In this document: positions 13,386 to 21,064 of the stretch, one piece after another
How the letters are laid out: the number at the start of each line of letters is the position of its first letter
Position numbering within the stretch: position 1 is the first letter of the stretch
Assembly (NCBI RefSeq): GCF_002262885.1
Contig: NZ_NKYF01000010.1
Coordinates: 124,001 to 188,000 of the forward strand
DNA length: 64,000 bases
Direction: 5' to 3'
Source of the DNA: Pseudonocardia sp. MH-G8
Lineage (GTDB): Bacteria; Actinomycetota; Actinomycetes; Mycobacteriales; Pseudonocardiaceae
Program-made: the position numbers and the translations under genes
The notes under the pieces: model-generated
The model's database searches: none
What the model was told of the DNA's origin: nothing
The model's input: only the letters and a program-made list of their open reading frames with translations

Positions 13386-15689
13386 TCAGTGGTCGGCTTC
13401 GATGTCGTCGTCGTCCAGCTCGGCGCCGCCGCCGAGCACGTCCTCGGCGTCCCCGCCGGCGCTGTCGTCGGTGTGGTCGGTGGTGTCGCGGTCGGCGATG
13501 GCTTCGGCGACGCGGGCGGCGGACACCTGCATGTGGCCGCCGGTCTTGTAGGGCTTGGCGGCGTCGGGGAGGGCGTCGGCGAGGTCGGCGAACGTCCACT
13601 TGCCGTAGACGCTCCGGTTGTGGGCGGCGAGCAGGGACAGGACTTCCTGGGTGCGCAGCCGCTTGTGCCCGACCAGCACCGCGGCGATGTCGGCGAGCGG
13701 GTCCAGCTCGTCGACCGGCTCCACAGCCGCAGCCGGTGCGGTGGTGATGCCGGCGCCCTGGCGGGCGGCCATCGCCCGCTCGACGACCGGGGTGATCTGG
13801 TCGATCTCGCGGTCCTTGCGGATGTAGAAGCTGCGCAGCAGCCCCGGCCGGGTCGCGAACCCCGACGCCATCGCGGTGCCGACGTCCTCCCCGGGGACCA
13901 GCGTGGTGGCGGTGATGCCCTGGCGGTGGGCGCCGGTGCCGAGGATGGCGTCGTTGCCCTGGTGGTCCCCGATCGCGTAACACGCGCGGTGCGAGGCGGT
14001 CTTGGCCAGGTCCCGCGGCAGGCTGTCCGCGGACGGGGCGGGGGTGACCCACATCAGGGTGATCGCACACTTGCGGGCCTTGGTCATCACCTTGATGGCG
14101 AGTTCCTTGGCTTCCTCGCCGAACTCCTTGTGCCGGAACAGCTCCTGGCACTCGTCGAACACCGCGACCCGCGGCCGCAACCGGGCGTCCCGCTGCGCGA
14201 GCTCGCGGGTCACCTTCGTTTCATCTCCGCCGAGTTCCTCCAACAGCTTCCCTCGCCGCGACACCTCCGAGCGCAGCTCGCGCAGCCCGTCCATGGCGGC
14301 GACGACGTGCTCGTCCTCATCGCCCTTGACCAGCGTGCGCAGCCGGGGCTTGAGCGGGTCGTAGTCGACGTTGTAGGCCATGCAGAACACGTCGATGTCC
14401 ACCAGCGGGTCCAGGATCGCCCCGCAGAGCAGGCAGATCACCAGCGACGTCTTTCCCGATCCCATCGTTCCGGCGATCGCGTAGTTCGACGCCATCAACC
14501 GGCCGGTGATGGTCTCGCCGCGCTGGTCATGCCCACACGGCACACCCTTGAAGTAGTCCACCGTCCCCTTGGCCAGTAGCGGCCACGGGTCGATGGGGCG
14601 GGTGAGGATGCCCTGGTCGGCCACCCACAGGTCCAGCACGCCGGCGGCGTCGCGGGGCTCGGTGGGCCACACCTCGACGGCCTTGCGCACCAGGTTGTGC
14701 GCCAGGACCGGCTTCTTCCCGTTGATCATCTCGACGGTGACGCCGGGTGGGAGTTCGAGCTGGGTGCGCCAGCCCTTCCCGTCCCGGCACGTCGGCTGCA
14801 CCCACCGGGGCTGCCACCCCTCCTTCACCTTCCGGTCCAACGGCGGCAGGCCGAGGTTGCGCAGCGCGTTTAGGATCGCGCCCTCGTCGGGCACCACGTC
14901 CCGACCGGTCGGCGCGGTGGCGGGGGCGACCCACGCCGGGGGCTGCACCTGGGCGCGGCCGACGGCCCACAGGTAGGCGATCCCGGCGACCGTGAGCCCG
15001 GTGAGTAGGAGGGCGCCGTAGGCGGTGAGGAACCACACCAGGAACGCGACCGCATTCACGACGGCGGTGATGGGGCCGATCACCTGGGCGATGTCGCGGT
15101 TCGCGACCGCCAGCACCACCCCGAGGGCGAGCAGCAGCCCGACCGCGGCTGCGGCCCCGACCCCGAGGGCCTTGACCAGCTCCAACGGGCTGGTGATCCA
15201 GTCCATGACCCGCTGGTGGCGGCGCTGCTTCTCTGCGACGTCGCGGGACTCCCATTCCAGGAGGGCTTCGTGGTCGCCGGCGGTTTCGGCGGCGCGCATC
15301 ATCCGCTCATACCGGTGGGCACCGTGGGTGTCCTGCCACCGCCGCGCGACCACCACGGCGCCGGCGAGGGGGAACCACACCTGGCGGGCGGTGCCCTTCG
15401 CGACCGTGCGGGTGCGAGGGTGGCGGACCGCGGTCGTGACGACGTGCACCGTCTGGCGGCGCGCCATGGCGCCGGCGCGGCGCAGCGCCACCGCGCTCCC
15501 CGGCCGGGCAGCTGCGGTGTCGTCCTCGTCGACGATCTCGGCGTCGAGCACGAGCGGCGTCACCTGTCCGCCCAGTCCGTCGGCGGGCGGCGGTGGGGTT
15601 TCGCGCGGGGTGGGCTTGCGGAAGTCGACGACGTTGTCCGGGCGAGGCTCAGGATCGTGGCTGGCCCCGGTGGTTGTGGTGGTCGTCAT
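13386..15689 (-). CDS. traB: FtsK/SpoIIIE-type conjugal DNA translocase (TraB-like)
   Basis: This 767-aa protein has N-terminal membrane helices (about residues 140-215: ALGVGAAAAVGLLLALGVVLAVA and two more) and a motor domain with Walker A AGTMGSGKTSLVICLL and Walker B RPRVAVFDECQELF. A C-terminal winged-helix-like region (LRTQEVLSLLAAHNRSVYGKWTFADLADAL) follows. This is the single-protein transfer pore/motor of AICEs, which moves double-stranded DNA between mycelia. The ATG at 15689 overlaps the upstream stop. The C-terminal domain would bind the nearby repeat cluster. Confidence 0.93.
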   Translation of the reverse strand: MTTTTTTGASHDPEPRPDNVVDFRKPTPRETPPPPADGLGGQVTPLVLDAEIVDEDDTAAARPGSAVALRRAGAMARRQTVHVVTTAVRHPRTRTVAKGTARQVWFPLAGAVVVARRWQDTHGAHRYERMMRAAETAGDHEALLEWESRDVAEKQRRHQRVMDWITSPLELVKALGVGAAAAVGLLLALGVVLAVANRDIAQVIGPITAVVNAVAFLVWFLTAYGALLLTGLTVAGIAYLWAVGRAQVQPPAWVAPATAPTGRDVVPDEGAILNALRNLGLPPLDRKVKEGWQPRWVQPTCRDGKGWRTQLELPPGVTVEMINGKKPVLAHNLVRKAVEVWPTEPRDAAGVLDLWVADQGILTRPIDPWPLLAKGTVDYFKGVPCGHDQRGETITGRLMASNYAIAGTMGSGKTSLVICLLCGAILDPLVDIDVFCMAYNVDYDPLKPRLRTLVKGDEDEHVVAAMDGLRELRSEVSRRGKLLEELGGDETKVTRELAQRDARLRPRVAVFDECQELFRHKEFGEEAKELAIKVMTKARKCAITLMWVTPAPSADSLPRDLAKTASHRACYAIGDHQGNDAILGTGAHRQGITATTLVPGEDVGTAMASGFATRPGLLRSFYIRKDREIDQITPVVERAMAARQGAGITTAPAAAVEPVDELDPLADIAAVLVGHKRLRTQEVLSLLAAHNRSVYGKWTFADLADALPDAAKPYKTGGHMQVSAARVAEAIADRDTTDHTDDSAGGDAEDVLGGGAELDDDDIEADH

Positions 15690-15958
15690 CGGGTCACCTC
15701 CCGGGCGGTGCGGTGTATGGCCTGCATGTACTTGCGGTCCAGCTCCTGCACGTCCTGGCTGAGCTGGTCGAACGGGACCAGGGACGGGTGGTTGGGACGG
15801 GTGGTGTTGCGCCACACGGCCCATGCGTCGTGCACGTCCTGCAAGGTCGTGCGGCTGCCGCGGGTGAGCGCGAGTAGGGCGTAGAGCTGGGCGAGTTCGG
15901 GGGCCAGGCCGGGGCAGGCCCGGTTGAGCACCTTCAGCGCGTGCTGGATGTAGGTCAT
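15686..15958 (-). CDS. Small protein between traB and spdB
   Basis: This 90-aa protein (starts MTYIQHALKVLNRAC) has TTLQDVHDAWAVW and HPSLVPFDQLSQDVQELD, which resemble a small, uncharacterised actinomycete family built around a DVHDAW...HPSLVPFDEL pattern. It is probably all-helical and cytoplasmic. ATGA overlaps link it to both transfer genes, suggesting a role in transfer or in TraB assembly. Confidence 0.65.
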   Translation of the reverse strand: MTYIQHALKVLNRACPGLAPELAQLYALLALTRGSRTTLQDVHDAWAVWRNTTRPNHPSLVPFDQLSQDVQELDRKYMQAIHRTAREVTR

Positions 15959-17274
15959 CGGGTTCCTCCGGTGGCGCCCGTAGCGCCGGTGGTTGGGCGG
16001 TCGTGGGCGGTGGCGGCGAGGGCGTCGCGGACGGCTTGTGCGGTGTCGGAGCTGCCGCCGAACTGCTTGCGGATGGCGTGCGCGGACGGCCGGGCCGGAA
16101 GGTCCCCGGCGGCGATCGCCGTGCGGGCCCGGGCGAGTAGGGCGATCGCCCGCGGTGACAGCCCCGGCGTGGTCTCCCAGGCCTGTTCCTGCTGTACGGC
16201 GGCCACCTGCTCGGTGCCGTCGGCCGTCCCGGACGTGTCGGGCTGGTTATCGACCGGGGCCGGGTCGGTCGTCCCGTTCGGTGATGCCGGGACCGTTGCC
16301 GTGGCCGGCTTCCCGGTGATCTCCGTGGGTGGGAGGGCGAGGATGATGCCGCCGACCGTGATGAACCCGTCGGCCTTCGCGCGGGTGCGGTCGGCCTTCC
16401 ACTGACGGCGGGCGATGACCCGTCCGACCCGGCGGTCGCGGCGGGAGGCGTCCGGGCCGACGCCGTACCGGTCCAGGTGCGCCGCCGCCCACGCCTCATC
16501 CGGGCGGGCGTCGGTGCGGGCGGCGATCGAGCACGCCCGCAGCGACAGCAACGGGTGCCACACCCACCGGGCTGCCCGCCCCCGCAACGCGGTGAGGGCG
16601 TGCTCGCCGTGAGCGCGGGTGGCGCGGTCCAGGGACTGGCGCACGTGGTGCAGCAGCACCCCGAGCACCGACAGCACCGCCAACGCCAGCCCAGCCACCG
16701 CCCCATGAGGGCCGGTGACGCCGTGGGCGAAGTTGATCCCGGCTGCGACACCGGCCAACAGCCACATCCACGCTGGCAGCGACCCGACCGGGCGCCCGTC
16801 ACGGGTGCGGCGATGCGCCTCGAACGCGCACACCCACGCCCCCGTTTCCACCGCGAGGGGGAACAGCCACGCCATGCCGACCGGGATCCCGAGCTGCTCG
16901 GCCGCGAATGCGGTCTGCGCAGTCCAGGTCAGCAGCAGCGGGGCCACGATCACCGCCGCCCACAACGCGGCCATCCCCCAGCCCGGCGCGCCCGCCCGCA
17001 TGCTCTGCCACCGGGCCATGCCACGGGCACGGCGCGCGGCCATCCGGTCGCGTCGGGCCTGCGCCCGGGCGGCCTTCGCGGCGGCCTTGCGGACCTGTGC
17101 CCGCTCGGTGGCCTGCTCCTCGAGCTCAGCGGCGCGGGCGGATGCCTCGATCCGCGCGGTCTCGCGTGCGGTCTCGGCGGCGGCCAGGCGTTCGGCGGCG
17201 GCGGCGCGGTGCTCGTCGGCCACCGCGGCCGCGACGCGCCGCTCGGCGCGTACGTCGTAGAAGCTCGTGCTCAT
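15955..17274 (-). CDS. DUF2637 membrane protein (SpdB-like spread protein)
   Basis: This 439-aa protein starts with a long Ala/Arg/Glu-rich coiled coil (residues about 15-100). Four hydrophobic helices follow (WGMAALWAAVIVAPLLLTW, GMAWLFPLAVETGAWVCAF, SLPAWMWLLAGVAAGINF, VAGLALAVLSVLGVLLHHV), then a cytoplasmic tail with a helix-turn-helix-like end (SAHAIRKQFGGSSDTAQAV). DUF2637 proteins are the Spd components that spread incoming AICE or plasmid DNA along the recipient mycelium. The ATG at 17274 overlaps the small gene upstream. Confidence 0.85.
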   Translation of the reverse strand: MSTSFYDVRAERRVAAAVADEHRAAAAERLAAAETARETARIEASARAAELEEQATERAQVRKAAAKAARAQARRDRMAARRARGMARWQSMRAGAPGWGMAALWAAVIVAPLLLTWTAQTAFAAEQLGIPVGMAWLFPLAVETGAWVCAFEAHRRTRDGRPVGSLPAWMWLLAGVAAGINFAHGVTGPHGAVAGLALAVLSVLGVLLHHVRQSLDRATRAHGEHALTALRGRAARWVWHPLLSLRACSIAARTDARPDEAWAAAHLDRYGVGPDASRRDRRVGRVIARRQWKADRTRAKADGFITVGGIILALPPTEITGKPATATVPASPNGTTDPAPVDNQPDTSGTADGTEQVAAVQQEQAWETTPGLSPRAIALLARARTAIAAGDLPARPSAHAIRKQFGGSSDTAQAVRDALAATAHDRPTTGATGATGGTR

Positions 17275-17453
17275 CGCCGTCCTGCCTTCTGCGGGAGTTC
17301 GAGGTGGTAGCCGCCGCAGCGGCGGCAGGATGCGGCCACGGAGCCGAGGCGGTCGGCGGCCTGGCGGGCGTCGTCGAGGTCGTCGAAGTAGCCGCGCGAC
17401 GGGCAGCGCGGGTGCTGGCGTCGGGGGCGGTGCCGGCCGGCGCGGTGGCTCAT
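17271..17453 (-). CDS. Small Cys/His protein
   Basis: This 60-aa ORF has a basic N-terminus (HRAGRHRPRRQHPRC), then YFDDLDDARQAADRL and CRRCGGYHLELP, a single CxxC with neighbouring His. It overlaps spdB and the next gene by 4 bp each. It probably binds one zinc; the role is unknown. Confidence 0.6.
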   Translation of the reverse strand: MSHRAGRHRPRRQHPRCPSRGYFDDLDDARQAADRLGSVAASCRRCGGYHLELPQKAGRR

Positions 17454-17725
17454 CGCCCACCCCGCTCGGCGGCACGCAGCGCGGCCATCTCGTCGGCGTC
17501 GATGCCCAGGTGCTCGCAGTGCGCGACCGCTGCGTACACGGCCTGCGGCACGCTGAGCCGGGGCGGGACGTGGTGGCGGATGCAGGCCGGGCACACCGTC
17601 AGGCACAGGGTGCCCACCGGGGTGTCGGCGATCGCCGGGGTGAGCCGGGTGCGGCTTCCGCAGCCGGCGCAGCGGTCAGCGATGGGGCAGTTGGTGGTGT
17701 CGTCCAGGGTGGTGGTGCCTACCAT
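17450..17725 (-). CDS. Small zinc-ribbon protein
   Basis: This 91-aa protein has CAGCGSRTRLTP and CLTVCPACIRHH, i.e. two CxxC pairs that could form one zinc ribbon, followed by a helical tail (PQAVYAAVAHCEHLGID, DEMAALRAAE). It starts with ATG at 17725 after the gap that follows the terminator at 17799-17846, so it may open the spdB-traB transcription unit. Confidence 0.65.
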   Translation of the reverse strand: MVGTTTLDDTTNCPIADRCAGCGSRTRLTPAIADTPVGTLCLTVCPACIRHHVPPRLSVPQAVYAAVAHCEHLGIDADEMAALRAAERGGR

Positions 17726-17798
17726 TCGGGGTCTCCTGATACCGGCCCCTGATCGCTGTTGGTGCAGCGTGCGGGGGTGTGGTGGATGGGGGTAGGAA

Positions 17799-17846
17799 CC
17801 CCTGGCCCGGCGGTTCGACTTGCCGGAAGAGACGCCGGGCCAGGGG
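17799..17846 (-). terminator. Strong hairpin after the 17852-18058 gene
   Basis: A perfect 14-bp stem (CCCCTGGCCCGGCG with CGCCGGGCCAGGGG, 20-nt loop) begins six bases past the stop codon of the upstream minus-strand gene. There is no T-run, as is common for actinomycete terminators. It would separate the regulatory and early genes from the spdB/traB operon. Confidence 0.7.
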
Positions 17847-17851
17847 CGGGG

Positions 17852-18058
17852 TTAGCGGCGCAGGGTGCGGGTCTCGTGGCCGTCGCCGTAGATCGGCCCG
17901 AACTCGCCGGAGTCCACGTCGCGGCCGTGCATGAACAGGTGCAGGCCGCCGGCGCGCTGCTCACGTTCGATCTTGGTGATTTCCAGCCAGCCACCGGCGT
18001 GGCCCTTCACGACGTCACCGACACGGACGTCCTTTAGCTGCTTGGTGTAGGTCTTCAC
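17852..18058 (-). CDS. Small hypothetical protein (KOW-like beta-barrel)
   Basis: The 68-aa product reads MKTYTKQLKDVRVGDVVKGHAGGWLEITKIERE, then GRDVDSGEFGPIYGDGHETRTLRR. The VRVGDVV...GGWLEI pattern suggests a small SH3/KOW-type barrel. The upstream bases CCAGGAGGAACC give a strong Shine-Dalgarno. It is transcribed alone, with a hairpin terminator directly behind it. Confidence 0.65.
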   Translation of the reverse strand: MKTYTKQLKDVRVGDVVKGHAGGWLEITKIEREQRAGGLHLFMHGRDVDSGEFGPIYGDGHETRTLRR

Positions 18059-18099
18059 TGCTGGTTCCTCCTGGTGATGGGTCTTGCCTTGTACGCCAT

Positions 18100-18176
18100 C
18101 GATCCTGCTATCGCGAGCGCCTAATCGCGCGAAACCGCGAGTCGCTTGCGGGCCCTGTTAGAGAGGGGGCCCTGTT
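18100..18176. promoter_or_regulatory. Repeat-bearing gap (GGGCCCTGTT direct repeat, TCGCG motifs)
   Basis: GGGCCCTGTT occurs at 18150-18159 and again at 18167-18176. Just upstream of the 17852-18058 gene are several TCGCG/CGCGA units (18113-18146). The spacing suggests a control region for the 17852-18058 gene. No clear -35/-10 pair stands out. Confidence 0.35.
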
Positions 18177-18183
18177 CTTTCGT

Positions 18184-18366
18184 CTACCGTCCATTCCAGG
18201 GGATGCCCTTCCCGGAAGGCCAGTCGTGTGCACAGTCGAGGCATATGAAGCGGCGGCCCTCCCAGTGCGCCTCCCCGTAGCGGGATTCCTGCGTCCAGCC
18301 TCGGGTCCTCGCACACTTCGGGCAGAACTCGGGCCAGGGCTCGTCGTCAGACCTGCGAGCCATCAT
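18184..18366 (-). CDS. Small zinc-ribbon protein
   Basis: This 60-aa protein has CPKCARTRGWTQESRYGEAHW and FICLDCAHDW, two CxxC knuckles about 25 residues apart, the layout of a compact zinc ribbon. It overlaps the upstream coiled-coil gene by 4 bp. Together with the neighbouring tiny Cys-rich ORFs it forms a cluster of zinc-ribbon genes early in the element's operon. Confidence 0.65.
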   Translation of the reverse strand: MMARRSDDEPWPEFCPKCARTRGWTQESRYGEAHWEGRRFICLDCAHDWPSGKGIPWNGR

Positions 18367-18611
18367 CGATCGAGTCGCCGCTCTGCTTCGTCGATCTGTT
18401 GTTCGAGCCGCGTCTGTTCCTTCCAGAGCGGCTGCAACTTGTTCACCATTTCCTCGTACTCCAAGGACGCGTCGCGGTAATAGCCGGCGCGTTCGAGGCG
18501 CTTCACCTCACGCCTGCCTGGTGTGTCGATCTGGCGAATGCGGTTCTGCACGGCACTCAACTCGCTGTGCAGCTCACGGAGGCGCTTCCTCTGGAGATAG
18601 GACGCTGACAA
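18363..18611 (-). CDS. Small coiled-coil protein
   Basis: This 82-aa product starts with TTG at 18611, preceded by AAGGAAGG at good distance. The sequence is nearly all charged helix (QRKRLRELHSELSAVQNRI, VKRLERAGYYRDASLEYEEM, KEQTRLEQQIDEAERRLDR), a two-segment coiled coil. No known domain is seen. It overlaps the zinc-ribbon gene downstream, which supports the reading frame. Confidence 0.6.
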   Translation of the reverse strand: MSASYLQRKRLRELHSELSAVQNRIRQIDTPGRREVKRLERAGYYRDASLEYEEMVNKLQPLWKEQTRLEQQIDEAERRLDR

Positions 18612-18690
18612 CTCAGGTTCCTTCCTTGTTGATGTACATCTCGCGCGCTCGATGCGGGGGCGCCCGCCCCTGCGCTGCGCGGGGGGCGGG

Positions 18691-18813
18691 TTACCGACGC
18701 CTCCGGTTACGCACCCGGCACGCCGTGCTGCGACACACCGCCGGGACCGGGCTGCCGTTCGGCGGCAGCACGATCGGGCGGCCACACGCCGTGCAGCGAC
18801 TGCGCACCCGCAC
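18691..18813 (-). CDS. 40-aa zinc-finger microprotein, paralogue of the upstream gene
   Basis: A GTG at 18813 starts one base after the preceding stop. The product contains CTACGRPIVLPPNGSPVPAVC and TAC, giving a CxxC...CxxxxC finger. It mirrors CRHCGRPVRSTLGGVCSRPRC in the adjacent upstream gene. The shared C-x2-C-G-R-P core, tandem position and tight spacing argue that both are real and arose by duplication. Confidence 0.5.
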   Translation of the reverse strand: MRVRSRCTACGRPIVLPPNGSPVPAVCRSTACRVRNRRRR

Positions 18814-18814
18814 C

Positions 18815-19009
18815 TCAGCTCTCCTCGGCCAGCACGTCGCGGCGGTGGCAACGTGGGCGGCTGCACACCCCGCCCAGCGTCGAGCGGACCGGCCGTCCGC
18901 AGTGGCGGCAGCTCAGCCGCCCACCGGCCCGGTCGGTGCCGATGCCGCCCCCGGTTCCCGCCCGCGCGGCGGTCGTGGCCGCCTTCCGGGCTGCGGTCTT
19001 CCATCCCAT
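18815..19009 (-). CDS. Small zinc-finger protein
   Basis: This 64-aa product begins MGWKTAARKAATTAARAG, a basic amphipathic helix, and ends with CRHCGRPVRSTLGGVCSRPRCH, a C2-C2 finger. I chose the ATG at 19009, which is preceded by GGGGAGAAC. It is followed almost immediately by a smaller paralogue at 18691-18813. It probably binds nucleic acid or zinc; the role is unknown. Confidence 0.6.
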   Translation of the reverse strand: MGWKTAARKAATTAARAGTGGGIGTDRAGGRLSCRHCGRPVRSTLGGVCSRPRCHRRDVLAEES

Positions 19010-19097
19010 TTCGGTTCTCCCCTGGTGCGGGTGCCGGTGATCGAGCACCTCGCCCAGCCGGCCGAGATGCACCCGGCCGACTCGACGTGGCGCTCGA

Positions 19098-19598
19098 TCA
19101 CCGGCACCGCTTCCGACCCACCCACGCCGCGACCGCGACGGTGGCCAGGACGCCGGCCGGGATCTGGACCTGGTGGTGCGCGGCCTGGTCCATCAACATT
19201 CGGCCGTTCACTCCGGACGAGGCCAACCCGTGGAACCGCTCCTGACGGCCCAACACCTCGCCCCACTGGTCGATGAACCGGCCCCGGCCGCGACCGAGCC
19301 GGGAGAACCGCTCCAACAGCCGGCCGTCGTCGATGACCGCGTGCAGCACGCCCTCCACTACCGCACCGGCCACCTGCGCCAGCAGCGGCACACGCACCCC
19401 GGCGGCCCGGTAGAACAGGGCCTTCGTCGCGGCCTGGGTGGCGGCGTAGGTGCCGGCGTGCAACGCCAACTCCCGACGGCCGCGGGGGGTGTGCTGCTGC
19501 TTGTGCGCGGCCATACAGTCGTCCTGCACCAGGTAGTCCCCGCCGTGATGCCCGAACAGACTGCCCAAGGCTGACAACGTCACGATCGAGCTGCGCAT
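19098..19598 (-). CDS. DUF3307-like membrane protein
   Basis: This 166-aa protein carries GHHGGDYLVQDDCMAAHK near the N-terminus, resembling the H-x-x-GD(F/Y)-x-x-Q-T/D-D-x-M-A-x-HK signature of DUF3307-type membrane proteins. Short hydrophobic stretches follow (VPLLAQVAGAVVEGVLHAVI, IPAGVLATVAVAAWVG). It is common in actinomycete elements with unknown function. Its start overlaps the 29-codon ORF upstream (TGATG). Confidence 0.6.
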   Translation of the reverse strand: MRSSIVTLSALGSLFGHHGGDYLVQDDCMAAHKQQHTPRGRRELALHAGTYAATQAATKALFYRAAGVRVPLLAQVAGAVVEGVLHAVIDDGRLLERFSRLGRGRGRFIDQWGEVLGRQERFHGLASSGVNGRMLMDQAAHHQVQIPAGVLATVAVAAWVGRKRCR

Positions 19599-19687
19599 CA
19601 CGCACCTGCCCGCGGTGCTGGCACGACGTGGGCGGGCAGCATCGACTCGTGCAGGTCTCGGCACGGCCGGATCAGCAGGTTGTGCAT
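19598..19687 (-). CDS. 29-codon ORF bridging two AICE genes
   Basis: MHNLLIRPCRDLHESMLPAH... starts by TGATG overlap with the stop of the upstream gene and ends by TGATG overlap with the start of the next. Perfect coupling on both sides suggests that it is translated, if only to hand ribosomes on. No motif is recognised. Confidence 0.4.
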   Translation of the reverse strand: MHNLLIRPCRDLHESMLPAHVVPAPRAGA

Positions 19688-20145
19688 CAGGCCGCGTCCT
19701 TCCCGACCTTGGTCGTCAGGACACCGGAGCGCAGATCGATGACCCGCGGCGCCCGGATGCCCAGCCACTCCGCGATCCGCGTGTCGCTCCACCCCCGCCG
19801 CAGCAGAATGGCGACGGCCCTGGCCTCCTCGACCGGCGTCAGTCGCTGCCGGTGCCCGGCCACCGCCCGCTCCACCGCGACCTCGTCCACGTATGCCGGG
19901 TCCGGCTCGATCTCTCGCGGCAATCCGAACAGCACCACCGCGCGCTCGTCGTCGCGGATCGCCCGCTCCCAGCACTCCGCACACGCCACAACGGCGCCCG
20001 CCGAACGCTGCTGATGCAGTCCCTGACACCGACGCCGCGCCACATCCGCCAACGGATGTGACGGCGACCCGACTGCTCCCCGGCGAGCGGGTCGCGCTGA
20101 ACCCCCGTGTGAGGCCCGCGCTGCTGGATCGACCTTGCTGCCCAT
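19687..20145 (-). CDS. Helix-turn-helix protein heading the AICE operon
   Basis: This 152-aa product has a C-terminal helix-turn-helix (TPVEEARAVAILLRRGWSDTRIAEWLGIRAPRVIDLR). A Cys pair (VVACAECWERA) and an acidic segment precede it. The ATG at 20145 has GGAGAGG five bases upstream; the ORF is open further but unconserved. It is the first gene of the minus-strand operon, divergent from the GntR gene, so it may be an activator or coregulator of transfer. Confidence 0.65.
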   Translation of the reverse strand: MGSKVDPAARASHGGSARPARRGAVGSPSHPLADVARRRCQGLHQQRSAGAVVACAECWERAIRDDERAVVLFGLPREIEPDPAYVDEVAVERAVAGHRQRLTPVEEARAVAILLRRGWSDTRIAEWLGIRAPRVIDLRSGVLTTKVGKDAA

Positions 20146-20170
20146 CTCATCCTCTCCAAGATCCGAATCT

Positions 20171-20276
20171 TGTACTAGAGCGTTCTGATACGACCTAGTA
20201 CAGCCGACTGTAGGGTCGTCCCTTCGCATCTGTCGATGCTCCAATCAGGTGGTCTAGAACGGCCTAGTACGGCCGA
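20171..20276. promoter_or_regulatory. Divergent control region with CTAGTA repeats (likely GntR operators)
   Basis: The 16-mer GRCCTAGTACRGCCGA occurs at 20192-20207 and again at 20261-20276; a third core (TACTAG) lies on the other strand at 20173-20178. The second copy ends 13 bases before the gntR start, a good place for autorepression. The first copies lie in front of the minus-strand operon. Confidence 0.6.
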
Positions 20277-20288
20277 TACCCTTCGGGC

Positions 20289-20702
20289 ATGCAGCTCTCA
20301 CCCAGCGCGGGGCACCCGTACAGAGCCATCGCCGACCAGCTCATCGGAGAGATCCGTGCGGGCAGGCTGAAGCCGGACGAGCAGTTGCAGTCCGTGCGAG
20401 AGCTCGCGAAGCGGTTCGGTGTCACGGTCGCAACTGCTCAGCGCGCGGTGGCGCAGCTTGTGACTGATGGCTACGTCACGAGCGTCCCGGGCCTGGGAAG
20501 CTTCGTTCGCGAGCTGCCGGCCGCCGAACCGGATGATCAAGGACTCGCGGATCAAGTTCGCGAGCTTCGTAGTGAGATCGTCGCTCTCCGAGAACGGATC
20601 GACGGCGCCGAGCAGGAGCAGGCCGCGGCTCTGCGGGCGGGCCTCGACGCGGTTCACGAGAGGCTGGCTCAGGTCGAGGAAGCACAGCGTGGCGCGTCCT
20701 GA
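20289..20702 (+). CDS. GntR-family repressor (KorA-like)
   Basis: This 137-aa protein has an N-terminal winged helix (YRAIADQLIGEIRAGRLKPDEQLQSVRELAKRFGVTVATAQRAVAQLVTDGYVTSVPGLGSFV) and a short C-terminal coiled coil (VRELRSEIVALRERIDGAEQEQ) instead of the usual effector domain. In AICEs such proteins repress transfer/replication genes and their own promoter. It is the only plus-strand gene in the backbone and faces the operon across the CTAGTA repeats. Confidence 0.9.
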   Translation: MQLSPSAGHPYRAIADQLIGEIRAGRLKPDEQLQSVRELAKRFGVTVATAQRAVAQLVTDGYVTSVPGLGSFVRELPAAEPDDQGLADQVRELRSEIVALRERIDGAEQEQAAALRAGLDAVHERLAQVEEAQRGAS

Positions 20703-20707
20703 CAGCT

Positions 20708-20920
20708 TCACGAAGCCCTCGACAAGGCCGAACCGAACCTGCCGAGAGCGTCGACGACGTCGCCCGCCCCGTCCGCGAGGCGCTGCACCAAGTGAGCTGC
20801 TCCGATCGGGTCGCGGAGCACAAGCGCCACCCCAACGCACACTGCCAGCAACGCTAGAAAGCGTCGGCCGGCCCCGCTGCTGCTACTCGCCATCGGCATC
20901 ATCGCTGGCTTGCGCGCCAT
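20708..20920 (-). CDS. Small single-helix membrane protein
   Basis: This 70-aa product has a basic start, one membrane helix (FLALLAVCVGVALVLRDPIGAAHL) and an amphipathic tail (DVVDALGRFGSAL). Comparable small proteins occur near korA in other AICEs and may assist spread or pore formation; that is inference. It is convergent with gntR, with 5 bp between the stops. Confidence 0.55.
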   Translation of the reverse strand: MARKPAMMPMASSSSGAGRRFLALLAVCVGVALVLRDPIGAAHLVQRLADGAGDVVDALGRFGSALSRAS

Positions 20921-21064
20921 CTCGTCCTCCTGTGCCGTGAACCCGCGCTGTTGATGGCATTGACGATCCCGGCGGCGGCGGGGAATTCTGAGGTCGGAGG
21001 GGTGGCAACACCCGGCATCTGCCCGGCAGAACAGCGGCAGGGCGTGGGCGCGGAGGGGGGCGAC

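Noticed and set aside
15690-16802. Arg/Pro-rich 5' extension of the traB ORF
   Set aside because: Shadow of spdB and the small gene; low-complexity, while the MTTTTTTG start overlaps the upstream stop.
18620-19600. Long plus-strand ORFs opposite the small genes
   Set aside because: Arg/Pro/Gly shadow frames of the minus-strand small genes.
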